Positions 28,435 through 39,807 of a stretch of DNA of 64,000 nucleotides are shown piece by piece; within the stretch, counting starts at the first letter, position 1, and each line of letters opens with the position of its first letter. This DNA comes from Eucalyptus grandis (Eukaryota; Streptophyta; Magnoliopsida; Myrtales; Myrtaceae). The notes beneath the pieces are model-generated. The model had not been told where the DNA came from. It made no database searches and was given only the letters and a program-made list of their open reading frames with translations. Where the stretch lies: contig NC_052613.1 in the NCBI RefSeq assembly GCF_016545825.1, forward strand, positions 2,542,001-2,606,000, read 5' to 3'. The position numbers were made by a program, and so were the translations under genes.

Positions 28435-30557
28435 TGTTGATACCTAAATTTTGACTAAGTATTTAAGATTAAATTGTATAAGAAAATTAGGGACCAATTC
28501 AGCCCTAACAAAAATGATTTTCGCATCAATTAGGTTCTAATTTTTATTTGCATCCATTAAGCTTTATTTCCATTTTTTTTTCTTCCTTTATTTTTCACTT
28601 TTTCGGATAATTTATTCAATAAAAAATAATTATAAAAGATAAAAAAAGATAAGAAAAAAGGTTCTTATGGGACTGGGCATGAAAGCCCAGCCCTTTCTTC
28701 TTGCCCTTCCTCGCACGGGCCCCAGGCCCACTCCCTTTTTTCTTCTTCTTGGCCCGGCCCCCTCCTTCTTGTCTTCTTCCTCCTTTTGCCTCTGCAATAC
28801 ACACGCAGAGAAGGCCGGACGCGCGCGATGCCGGATGGAGGAGGAGACGGCAACGCACGTGGAGCGGCGCAGACGGAGGGGACGCATCTTCAATGCGGTA
28901 GAGGAGGCGGCTTAGCTAGACCGGGGAGGCCGCTCGGAGCGCGAAGGACCGGTGGTCCGAGCACCTCCGTCGACCGGCCTCCTTGCCTATAGATAGGGCG
29001 TCAGGGGGGAAGGCAACAGACACGCAGAGAGAGATCGGAGGCCGCGAGTTCAGGACTTCCTCTGAGAGGCTTGAAGGGAGGCCCGAGAGCAAGCAAGCCG
29101 AGATCTGAGAGAGAGAGCTCGTGGGCGGAGGGGATTTAGATCTGGAGAGAGATCTGCGAGCGAGTTCGAGAGAGAAATCAGGGTTGAGACTCATCCCAAC
29201 CACCCGTCGCTGCTGCGGCGTCACTTGCTGTCGCCCCGACAACCAGCCGTGAGCCCCGCCGTACTAAGCTCGCTGGCCCGACGCTCACTGCCCACCTCGT
29301 CGTCGCATCTTCCGATCTCTCGACGCCATCCCTATGCTGAGCCGATCCCTACCGTGCTTGCGTCGCCGCCGTACCAGGTGGGGGGCACCGCTGGCTACCG
29401 CTTCCTTCCTCCCCTTTCACGGTTTGCTTGGCTTCTCTTTTTCTTGTTCTGGGTGTCCGGTTGCCGTCGTCGCCGTAACTCATGTGGTCAGAAACGCTGG
29501 AGGTGAGGACACAGGCTGTGGAATGACAGCTCGGCCATGGATCAAGCCTGCAACTGGGGCTAGCCAAGGCGGCGCTTGAGTGGGTGGATAGCCCGGCCGA
29601 GGCAAGCTACGCTGCCGTCTCGGCCGACAAGGTTGCGAAAATAGAGAGAGAGAGAGAGAGAGAGCTGGTCGAGTTGCGTTTCGGCTGACGGCGGTGGCGG
29701 GCGGGCGGGCGACGTCGTTCATCGCGGCTGCTGAATCACGAAGAGGCAGTAGTGGCTGCAAAACCGGGTCGGGCGTGGGTCGCAATTCGGGCTAGGGTTG
29801 GGTTCTCGCGCCAAGTTCAAATAAAACCATGGGTCGCAATTCGGGTTTGTCCTTTTAGGATTTGGGTCTAACTTCTCTGGGTTGTAGGTTGGGCTTCATT
29901 TCCTTTTTCTTTTTCCCATTTTTTTTTGTCATAGACTGGGCTCGCCAGTAGGACCCAACTGGGCTGCGGCTTCAACGACCCGGGTCGGACCCAACTCGGA
30001 AATCCGACCCAAGTCGTTGATATTATATTATTATAATATAAAAATATTTTAATAATAAAAAAATAGAAAAATAAAAAAATAGTTTTTACATTTTTCCAAA
30101 AATTAGAAAAGGTCAAAAAATGATTTATAATTTCAAAAATATAAAAAATCCGAAAATACTTTTTATGTTCAAAAAGTAGAAAAAGACCAAAAATATGTTT
30201 TTCTCCACAAGTGCATGGAAAAATCCTTGAAAGTCCAAAAAGCCTTAAGGTTTAAACAAGATTAGATACTTTTAGGGAATTAGTAATTAACTAGTATAAT
30301 AAAATTCATGATCCTAGTTTCTCTGGTTGCGCAAGAGTGAAATATTTCTGTCAGCATTTCGATTGGGTTTTTAATTAATCCACCCAAAAATTGATTAGTG
30401 GTGACTCCCATTTAAAATTAACTTGCATGTTAAAAACTCATGATAAGTCGTGAATTGGTGAGCTTGAGAAAGTCTTGGCTAAGCCCTAATAGACTTAGTT
30501 AGTCATTAGCCTCCACACGCGCCCGCGCAATAGGGCGCCGAAAATGAGGTCGCAACA
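28435..30557 (+). mobile_element. Solo LTR (gypsy-like), 2123 bp, 5-bp target duplication
   Basis: It starts TGTTGATACCTAAATTTTG and ends GGTCGCAACA, the TG...CA ends expected of an LTR. It is flanked by CCTTT on both sides (28430-28434 and 30558-30562). No internal domain or second LTR is adjacent, so it is a solo LTR left by recombination. The GC-rich middle (about 28670-29850) gives overlapping frames on both strands that look spurious. The gypsy assignment rests on the general look of the ends and is tentative. A related LTR in inverse orientation lies at 52080-54928. Confidence 0.85.
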
Positions 30558-32335
30558 CCTTTCACTTAGAAAATGTAGCTCCAAACTAAATCCAAAAACC
30601 CCATTTTGAAAAGTGTTAGTTAACAATGCTCTCACACTAGATCATTAATGAGAATCAGGAAAAGATTGAAAAAAAAGAGATGTGAGCAATCACAGCTCAG
30701 TAAGTAGTATATATCTCTTCTAAGCAGATCGAACAACCATCATGCATATACTATATATAATAATACCAAAAACTAATAATTCAATACTTTAATATAAATG
30801 TCAAATCATCTATGTGTCATTTTATTTGAACAAGCTTTACATAATTCAAAAAATACTCATTAAAATCATCACATATATCAATGGTCAAATCCATTGATCA
30901 ATCTTATCAAAATCACATGTTAATGGTCTATTTAATTGATTCATCTCATATTAAAGCACACGTCAATGATCCATCCATCGACTAATCTTTTGCTTAATAT
31001 CAAATTACAGTCACAATACAATATTTGGTGACAAGGCGGTCATCATTTTTCTCCTTGGCAAGGTCTCCACCTACAAAATCAGTGGCTCAACCTAGAAGAA
31101 TAAGCTAAACTCGATATGCATACATACAAGCCCCCTAATGGGCTCATGGTGATATTGAGCACCAAACCTGAATCCTCCAATACCAATAATCAAATCTATG
31201 ATCAATACTAATAATTGATTTCACAAAACAAAATGCATAATCTTTCTAAACTTTGTTCATCAAAATGAACACATTTCACAAGACATCTCTCATATCGTTC
31301 CACAATTCTTCATAAACCAATTCACAAATTGATAAGTATTACCTTTCGAAACATCATTCATAAAAAGTTTCTCAAAACATAGTTTCGTAAACCATTCATA
31401 ACAATCAACTCAAGTTATGTTCAAAATGTACTTGGCCATTTCCAATAGACAAAAGGGTAGTAAATGCTCGATTTAATTTTTACACATTCACTATGCCCTA
31501 AGCACCACCTTTTTTTTTCTTATGTTCAAAGGAGTATCAAATCATGTAATGCTTCTTTAACTTATAAGATAGATCATTCAATCATTTTTAAGACTTCGGT
31601 AAAGAAGGGATAGTACCACTCACCTAGGAACGCCTACGACCAAATAAGAAATGTTACTTGAATCGTCAAACTCGCGGTTCCATCAAATAAACGAGAAGAA
31701 AGTTAAAATCAAGTAAAACATTACTTTAACTATGACTCGACTAAACTAAGCTTAAACACTAACAAAATAACTCAAATGCACCCACAAATCGCTTGTCTGA
31801 AGCAATTATTCAAAGTCATTTGCAATGCAGAGCTTAAGTGCAAAATTTACTCACACTTTAATTCTATCAACTAAACCTCATTTCAATTGTACTTATAGTT
31901 AATAAAAAGCTCTTTCAACATACTATAAGAACCCTAAGTTGGGTGATCCAAAATCAAGCTGAAAGCTGTCGAAATACGGACCCAAAATCGCCGGATGCTC
32001 ACTATGCATCATGTGTGGAAAACCTAAAATTTTTGTTTTGGGCAATCGTAGACTCAAATTAAGTTCTGTAAAATCCTATGACTCCACGACACCCCATACA
32101 CACGCACACAAACAAACACAAAAGTAGCTTAATGACTCCTTAGTTGAACCTCGAAGCTTATAATTTACTTAACCTTGAATTTGTGCCCTAACTTTGAATA
32201 TTACTTCAATTAAACAAATGAAGGGCGCAATTAATTATGAATGTTGTGAATTGGAGTTAAATGGCTTAGCAAGGGCCGTGGTGCAAAACCTTCCTCTTTT
32301 CCCTTTCCCTTCTCTTCCCCCCCCCACCACCACCA

Positions 32336-32340
<5 letters not shown>
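30558..32340. other. Right part of the older insertion, no gene recognised
   Basis: AT-rich sequence with no open frame of note and no recognised domain. It is treated as the remainder of the insertion surrounding the solo LTR. Confidence 0.4.
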
Positions 32341-32368
<28 letters not shown>

Positions 32369-32369
32369 A
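32341..32369. repeat. (CT)n tract after a C/CCA run
   Basis: A C-rich run with CCA units (about 32318-32340) leads into about 14 CT units. Confidence 0.9.
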
Positions 32370-32514
32370 TTTTCTTCTCTATTTCGTGCTATTTCGTGCA
32401 TCTCAATCCCTTTTTATTAAGCTAAGCATCCACTGTTCACTGTTCACCTTTTCTTTTTCCCTTTTTATCTCATTGACTTTTGACCTTTGACATGGTCAAA
32501 AATTCAAATATTAC

Positions 32515-33241
32515 ATATTCACTCTCCGAAGTTCTTCTTCTTTTGAGGTTTCTGGTTCAGAGCCATCTTCACCTTGATCGTTGTAGGAAGAGCTTTCTTC
32601 AGAGGCTATGTCCCTCTCAATCATCACCTTTGGAAATGCAGATGTACTCCTCGTCATCATTTTTTTTTCGTGAAATCAGTGCAGAAAAGGGCATGTGACG
32701 ATGTGCCAAAGCAATGGGCAGCAAGTGTAGGCGAGACAGTCGCGTATCTTGAAGCCACGTAAAACTATTTGGACCAAAAACAGAAGAAATAATGACATAA
32801 ATATGAAAAAACAGAATGACATTTGTTTCTTTTTTCTTTTTCCTTCATTTTATCACATAACCTACAACTAACTTTCGAATCAAAACATCTCAACATGGTG
32901 TAATTCTCCAATTGGGACGTAAAACTACGAAAAAAACACAACAATCACATTTCACTTGGATTCATATATTCAGGGGATATCCATGATTTATCAAATTAAG
33001 ATTGGACTCCTCGTCATCTAAACATGCTGCTGATCAAGTAATGATAATTTGACTCATGCCCTAACGTCACTAAAATATGCACTGCCAGTCATTTGCAAAG
33101 TGTTTTCCATCACTCGTTGGCAAGTGTTCGTATTCATTGGAAGAAGAAGAAGAAAGGTCCCAATCCTAAAAGGTCAATGCAACAAAGCTAGAAGAGGGCT
33201 TCCTGTCAAGCTGGAAGAGACCTCGGAGGCCGTGAGCTGGT
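32515..33241. repeat. Downstream flank of CRK C
   Basis: Matches 13575-14233 of the copy A unit with small indels. It includes the presumed 3' untranslated region. Confidence 0.7.
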
Positions 33242-35173
33242 TTAATAGCTACGTGTGCATGAAGAACTTCTACTACTGGATTTGTCGAATAGCACGCTAG
33301 CATTGAGGAATGGGGGTTGGTTCGGTTGGGGGACTACACAGTCTTTGTCGTGGAGCATCTCGACGACTCCAGGCATGGGCGGTCGCAATTGCTTGGAGGT
33401 TTGAGTACATAGAAGACTGATTTGGAGCACATTTGACGCCTCCAGGACAGGGAATTTACCTTGTAAGGCCGGATCAATACACGCAGCTAAATTATTTGAC
33501 TTGTAGTGCTTCCATACCGCAAAACAATCATGAAATATCCATGGCTCCCTTACATCTGAAATTAAATTGCTAACACTAACACAAAAACCAAGTTTGGAAA
33601 ATCAAAAGAAAAGTTAGATCCCAGTGTGGCGTGGCCAGGAAAAACAATGTCAGTCTAAGTTCTTCCTGATGGTAGGGACAAGCAATCTTACCGACTGTAA
33701 TACTGAGCTTGACCCCCGTGTGTATACGCTGTTCTTCCTACCAGTCAAGATTTCAAGAACCAGCACCCTAAAAGCATAAACATCGGCTTTCTCTGTTAGC
33801 TGTCCTCTCACAAGATATTCGGCTGCCATGTAACCGCTACATAGTTAACCGTCTTTTAGATATAAACCATACTTAGCCCAGAGAAGATGCGAAGTGAAGA
33901 GAAGGATGATATGCAAAACCACTTTGACATGCCAAACTTGTCAAATTAAGGAAATAGAAAGTGCTGACTATGGTTTCAAGCAAGCTAGTAATGAAAAGGC
34001 ATTCTTACAGTGTGCCAGCGATTCCTGTGCTAAGATGAGACTTATCTAGAGCAATGCATCGAGCAAGCCCAAAATCTGATATTTTCGGCGTGAGATTTTC
34101 GTCGAGGAGGATGTTGCTGGTTTTTATGTCCCGGTGGATGATTTTCACTCCACAGCCTCCATGAAGATATGCGAGGCCCTCAGCTATTCCTATGATGATG
34201 TGTAGCCTCTCCTCCCAAGTTAGGACGGTGGTCGCATTGTTGACTGCAACAACGGATTCTATTAGCTTATAGAAAGACAAGCAAAGTGGAGTGGGACGGA
34301 CATAATAGAAGAAGGCAAGACACCAATGGAGCATATTTTTGAAACCTACGACTTGAAAATCATAAAATGGAAGCATTGCTCGCAAGACAAGAAGCCAGTT
34401 ACTAAGAATGCAAACCGAACCGACGCTTGTCATAAGGGGTAGATCCCTTCTCGGCATTGAACGATGACTGTGTAAGTGTGTTATGCAATTATGTGACAAC
34501 CAGCTACTTACCAAAAAGAACTTGATCAAGACTTCCGTTAGGAAGATATTCGTAGACGAGGAGGCTCTCTGGGCCTTCGATGCTGCATCCCAAAAGCCTA
34601 ATGAGGTTCTTGTGTTGGATCCCACTGATCAGGTTCACCTCGTTGAAGAAGTCGTCCACCCATTGTAGTTTGTTGAACACCAATCGCTTAACTGCGATGA
34701 CCTTCCCGTCGGGTAAATTTCCCTTGTACACAGAACCGCCCCCACCTTGCCCCAGCTTCCTTGAGTCATCAAAGAAGTTGGTGGCCTTCTCCAGCGTCTC
34801 GTACTTGAAATATAAGCTAAACTTGCTCATGCTCGCCCCTAATTGCATGAGGCTATTATGCACTGAATATGGATGAATGTGAAATTCGTGTCATCAAGCT
34901 TGTGTTTAAGAATTATCAAGATGACCATTATACGTATTTGAACCAGATTGATTACCTCGTTTCTCCTTGGAGTACTTTTTGCATCCAATGTATGCACCCA
35001 TGAGAACAAGCGACGTTTGCTGCTGAGGCTTGATGAGGCTATTGCTATGGTGATGCAAATCCTAGATGACCCTGCAAAATGATAAAGACAACATCAGGTT
35101 GAGATGAGCAAGTTCATTAGAAATTCTAAAAATCTAGCAACATTGAATCATAAGATCAATCGAATCATACTTA

Positions 35174-35880
35174 GGATGTGTTTATTTGGGATAAAATTTC
35201 GTGAAAAAGCAATATATTTCCTAGAAAATTATTTTTCAAGAAAATGGTAAATTTTCATTTGTTTAGTGATATGTGACTGAAAATGTTTTCTAGTATTTGA
35301 ATCTCATTTGAAAAATAATTTCAATCTCATAAAAATCATTTTTTAAAATAATTTTGCTTTATCTTTTTTTTTTCTTTTCATTTCTTTCTCTTTCCTTCTT
35401 CCTTCTCCTTATGTTGTCGGGCCTTGACAATGGCTGTGACAGGCCATTGGTGCCATTATGGAGGCTCGGTGAGGGCCAATTTGACCAGCTTCAGGCAAGG
35501 TTGAGCTTGCTAGATCCTAGGTTGTTGCAGCGAGGCTAGCAAGGCTTGAGCTCGCTTGAGGTTAGCCTGCGCTGGCTCACACTTGTGGCTAATTGCCGAA
35601 GCCTAACAACCGATGAAGGAGGAAGAAGGAAAAGAAAAAGAAAAGAAAAAATATTTAAAAATCGACTTTTTAGATAAATTATTAAAAATATCCTAGATGA
35701 GAGATTTTTGAAAGTGTTTTCACCTTCTTAAATTTAACAATTTACTTTCCTAATTTTATGTATGAATATTTTCCCAGATTGGAAAGTATTTTCGATTGAT
35801 TAATTATTTTTGTTGAATCAAATGGGTGAAAGTTCGGAAACTAATTTCAGGAAAAAACTTTTCCTCAAACAAATGCACTC
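35174..35880. mobile_element. Tourist-like MITE in intron 1 of CRK C
   Basis: A 707-base element is flanked by TTA (35171-35173 and 35881-35883). The ends are GGATGTGTTTATTTGGG on the left and GAGTGCATTTGTTTGAGG on the complement of the right. It is related to, and in the same intron as, the element at 16311-16951 in copy A. The rest of this 2.6-kb intron holds further degraded repeat DNA with poly-A and poly-T runs. Confidence 0.75.
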
Positions 35881-36347
35881 TTAGGTTCTATTCATTTTGT
35901 GGAAAGTATTTTTTTAAGAAAACATTTTCCACATTTTATGATGTTAAGCTTGTTTAGGAAAATGAGTCAATGAAAATTTTTTTCTAGTCAATAGAAAACT
36001 ATGCTTATATTCAAGAAAATGATTTCTATTTGACAAAGTCAAAAAATGTTTTCCAAAATAATATTAAGTGTTGGTGCTTGGACCACAAATTGTACATTTG
36101 AATACAGGAACTCAAAGGCTAGTTCCTGAGTCTCCGATGCTCAAGCTGGGTCCATCAAGGTTGGCCAGATCCATTGAGGCCAGGACTAGGTCTTTAAGGC
36201 ATTGGCATGAGTCTATCGAAATCAGACCTAGGTCAATTAAGGCTAGGCTTGGGACCTCATTCCCAACCAGGGCTTCGAGGCCAAGCTCAAACCCTTGGTG
36301 CTTGTGCCTTATGTCTCAGCACTTGAGGTAACATCCATAAAAATTAG

Positions 36348-36427
36348 GCTTGGGCCTCAACACTTGAGCTCTAGTCCTTAATACTCAGCTTGGGCCTCAA
36401 CACTTGAGCTCTAGTCCTTAATACTCA
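36348..36427. repeat. 40-bp perfect tandem duplication in intron 1 of CRK C
   Basis: Two identical 40-base units (36348-36387 and 36388-36427) beginning GCTTGGGCCTC lie in intronic DNA. Confidence 0.9.
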
Positions 36428-38603
36428 GGCTCAAGTCCTTGATTAATGAGACTTTGTTCTTATAAAAATATTTTTAAAAAAAAAAAAAAAAAAAAATTGA
36501 ATTCTCATTATTTTTACTTCTAAAAAATTTGAATTGTAAATTATTTTTAATTTTCAATTAATTTTTTCTTTCCTGAGGGGGGTGGTTCTTTCTCTTTCCT
36601 TTTGCTTCGCTTCAAATGATCACTAGCCACGGCAACAACTAACAATCAACCATAGGCAAGGGACAAGCTTGCTGTTCAAGCAATGCCAAGGTCTTGTCAA
36701 CCTCTGATAAGGCTTGAGACTCACCAATCTAGCAAAAGTTAGAGCTTGACCTTGCTTGAGATTAGTTGTTGGTTATCATCATAGCCGGCGATAAAAAAAA
36801 AAAAAAAAGAAGAAAAGAAAAATACAATAAAATAAAAATAATTAAAAATTCAATATTTTAAAAAGAGAAAATTCGAATAAAGGCTCTAAATAGACCTTAT
36901 TTTAAAAAAAAAAAAAAAGGGTAGGAGCAGTTATGGTTATTTTAAATAAGGGCCTAGGCTTCGACCAATTAGGGACATATTTGTCCCTAGCCTCGACCAA
37001 TTAAGGATATTTCATCTAAACACAAGTTAAATTTAAATTAAATTAGATTATTTTTTTTTAAAGTAAAACTTATAAAAAGAAAAAAAAAAAAAAAAAACAT
37101 AGGCACGAGGGTTCTCTCTCGCTTATGATTGCTAGCCCATCAACAATGGGGTAGCAACAAAGGCTAGTAGTGTCATTGGAACCTAGTGAGGGCCAGCAAC
37201 CCTTGTTAGAAGCGGGAAAGGGCATAACCTTTTCTTGGGTGAAGGTCACTTGCCCTCCTCGAGCGCCTCCCAACCTTGGTCCTAGTCTGAGGGCTTTATT
37301 TAAAATAATATTAACTTCATATTTTTATTTGAAAAAATAAGGATATTTCGGGTCTTTATTTGAAAATTTTCTTTTAAAAAATGAAAAGATATCATTCAAA
37401 GTGCTCAAAGGTGTAGGAGTATATTTTCTATTACATTTTTAGTGTCAACTCAACATCAAAAAATATTATCATTTTCTAATAAAGTGGCTGTTCGAAAAAC
37501 GTTTTTCAGTATTTTCTACAAAAGAAGCGAAGCCTTAACTGACCAACATGGAGGAAACCACAATTGGAAAAATCAATATACGACGGTAGATATAGAAAGC
37601 CTTCTTGGTTTTTCTTTAACGGCGAGGAAGCCATCTCTTAAGTTGGTAAACCATTGATCGGGAGACTAGTTGTTACCTCTGCTAACGGGGACGTTGTAGA
37701 ACTTTGTGGTTGAGTAACGGAGGAAGCATCCCGCGTTCATGGCCCGCGCTTCTTCTCCAGGTGCGCAGCTTCTCGCCATCGAAGTTGCATTCTCCAAACA
37801 GACTCTGCAACTGCCGGCATCAAGTGTGCTCCAACACTGAGCCAAAGCATATGCCCCAGCAACTCCTCCGGCTCCGTCCTCCCCAGCCACTGCGAAGCCC
37901 TTGCTCAGCACCGCGCTTGCCAAGACATTCCTCAGCACCCGGTCCACCCTATCCGAGAACTCGGCCACTCTCTCTGCCGGGACCGTAGAATTGGAGCTAC
38001 ACTTGAGCATGTCGTGCGTTGGATCAACGGTCTCGTTATAGAAGTCGTAATTGTCGTAACGGAGGAAGCAGCCGTCGAGGTAGAGCCGGCCGACGTAGGG
38101 GAAGCAGCGGGGGATCCGGTTCCCGCTCTCGGCAAAGCAGAGGACGCAGTCGGTGTCGGTCAAGTCGCCGAGGCACTGGGCGAGGCCGTACACTGGCAGC
38201 GGCGGTGAGGGGATGGAGCATTTGCCCCAGCGCCGGTCAACGATGCTGTCGGAGATCTCCTTCATGACGGTGATGAAGTTGAAGTCCACGGTCGCAGTGG
38301 AGTTCCCGCAGAGGAGGCCCGCTTCGACGATTCGGGGGTCGGAGAAGGCCAAAGAGAAGAAGAGCGAGGAGAGCGCGAGCAGAGGAAGAGCGATTGATGG
38401 CCTCGCTCCGTTGGACTTCATGGGCTCTGGTTGAGAAATGCTCGGTTATCAATATTCCTTCTCAGTTCTCTTCGAAGAGAGAAGAAGAAGAAGAAAAGGG
38501 AAAGATTTGAGCAAGAGCGCGATGGGAGCTCCGATTCGACCTAATGATCTCATAAAGATTCAACCCAGCTACACGACGCGTAATGGAAGCGACAGACCGA
38601 TGC

Positions 38604-38609
38604 TTGACT
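38604..38609 (+). promoter_or_regulatory. W-box core (TTGACT) in the CRK C promoter
   Basis: TTGACT lies about 185 bases upstream of the copy C ATG, at the same place as in copy A. The insertion starting at 38799 lies just beyond it, leaving only 378 bases of the original promoter next to the gene. Confidence 0.35.
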
Positions 38610-38798
38610 TTTGGGGTCTCGTTTCTCACATCACCCCTTGCTTTCTTTATGCTACAGTAGAGCTTTCAGGAAAGTGCCATGGTGATGTGATGCCTGGTCC
38701 CGGGAACTGCCATGCTTGATATGTTTAATGACATCTCTCTCTCCCCTCTCTCTGACATCTCTACCCTCTCCCTCCCCACTTCCCAACCCCAGACCCCC

Positions 38799-39807
38799 GA
38801 GAAAATATTGGGTACGTCTTATGTAGCCAGCGTGGCAAACAAGAAGGCGGTGGGAGCGCGACACGTGTCCTCGTGGGACCCATAAAGTCAGGCGTCTGCT
38901 CCTCGACTCAGCGCTTCTTCCTCTCTCCTCTAACTCTCGTCTCGGCTGGTGGCTCGGCTCGGCTGGCAAAAGAAAGGACGTCCTCTCCTCCTGACCTGCA
39001 CGCTCTCTCTCCTGTCAGAGCATTTATTGCGGAAACTTTTCTCTTTCCTTCGTTTGAGAAAGAAAATGGCCGTTCGTTCCTCTTTCCTCTCCATTTCTTT
39101 CCTTTCGAATTTTTGAATCTGAAATCCTCTCTCCGCGCTCGTTGTTGCTCCGCCGTGCATCAAGTGGCCGTTCTCCTGCCATCACCGACGAACCACATTA
39201 CGGCCGCCGCTACTCTGGTGCTCACTCGCTTCTCTCTTCGGGTTCGTTGCTACTCCGTCATTCGTTCCGGCGTTCCCGGGATCGCAGATGCAGCACGCAG
39301 AGGAGAAGCAGGCCTCTTCGAGCTCCCCTCAACGTCGGCGACGTCGCCCGCCAAGCGAGACTCGCACACACGGAAAGGCTCGGAGGCGAGGTTGCTGGAG
39401 AAGCTGGTGCTGAGCTGCCTCGTCGTGTTCGACGCTCCTCCGCCTCCCTCTCGTGACGCCCGCTCTGCTCTCTCTCTCCCCCTGCGAAGTCGTGACTCTC
39501 TTCCAGCGAAACGCGACGCCGACGGCCCTCCACCTCTGCCGGTTGACTCCGTCGCCCTCGACTCCGACTCCGACTCCGACGCCGACGCCGACGCCGCCTC
39601 CTCCCCTGAACCCGACTCTGACGCCGACGCCCCTTCGCCGGTTGCCTCCGTCGGCGTCAGAGTCCGTCGCCCCCGACGCCGACGCCTCGGCCTCCGCCTA
39701 TGCGCCTGACGCCGACGCCGACGCCGATGCCCCTTCGCCAAGTCCATGCATCGCAGAAAATGGTGATGCCGACCCAACATTACTTATTCAGTTATTTCCT
39801 TTTGCTG
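38799..39807 (+). repeat. Left terminal inverted repeat of the Pack-MULE
   Basis: About 1009 bases match the complement of 49834-50834 nearly base for base; differences are scattered substitutions and a few small indels. The outer part is promoter-like. The inner part runs into coding sequence of the coiled-coil gene (up to the residues FPFA), so the repeat includes gene-derived DNA. A GAC/GCC-rich stretch (39545-39735) gives Asp/Ser/Ala-rich frames. Confidence 0.9.

Larger units (their letters stand above)
28388..32510. mobile_element. Older insertion (TCACACCCC-type repeat) carrying a nested solo LTR
   Basis: In the copy A unit the sequence near 13545-13580 reads continuously from the ligase fragment to the CRK downstream flank. 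Here about 4.1 kb intervenes, starting near TCACACCCCAAAAG and ending near TATTACATATTC. Within it, 28435-30557 is a separate solo LTR. The remaining 2.0 kb resembles degraded LTR DNA. Exact ends and a target duplication could not be set. Confidence 0.5.
33242..38421 (-). pseudogene. Cysteine-rich receptor-like kinase, copy C (kinase part broken)
   Basis: Exons by homology: 38421-37677, 35071-34956, 34862-34512, 34243-34009, 33836-33692 and 33517-33242. Exon 1 is intact from its ATG, with a signal peptide and both DUF26 motifs (CLGDLTDTDCVLC, CWSTLDAGSCRVC). Exon 2 is 116 bases against 114 in A and B; the two extra bases shift the frame and destroy the membrane span. The exon 6 acceptor, AG in A and B, reads CG here. 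In exon 5 APE is AAE and the conserved Gly of DVYAFG is Arg, both likely to harm a kinase. The Gly loop, lysine, HRDIKTSN and DFG remain. Read through past the exon 1 donor, the frame stops after 251 residues, which would be a secreted double-DUF26 protein. Confidence 0.85.

Noticed and set aside
28616..29785. Overlapping frames of 60-108 codons on both strands
   Set aside because: They lie inside the GC-rich part of the solo LTR, overlap in all frames and have no domain.
39250..39780. Minus-strand Arg/Glu-rich frame and its mirror at 49861-50307
   Set aside because: Antisense shadow of the GAC/GCC-rich stretch in the terminal repeats; no family features.
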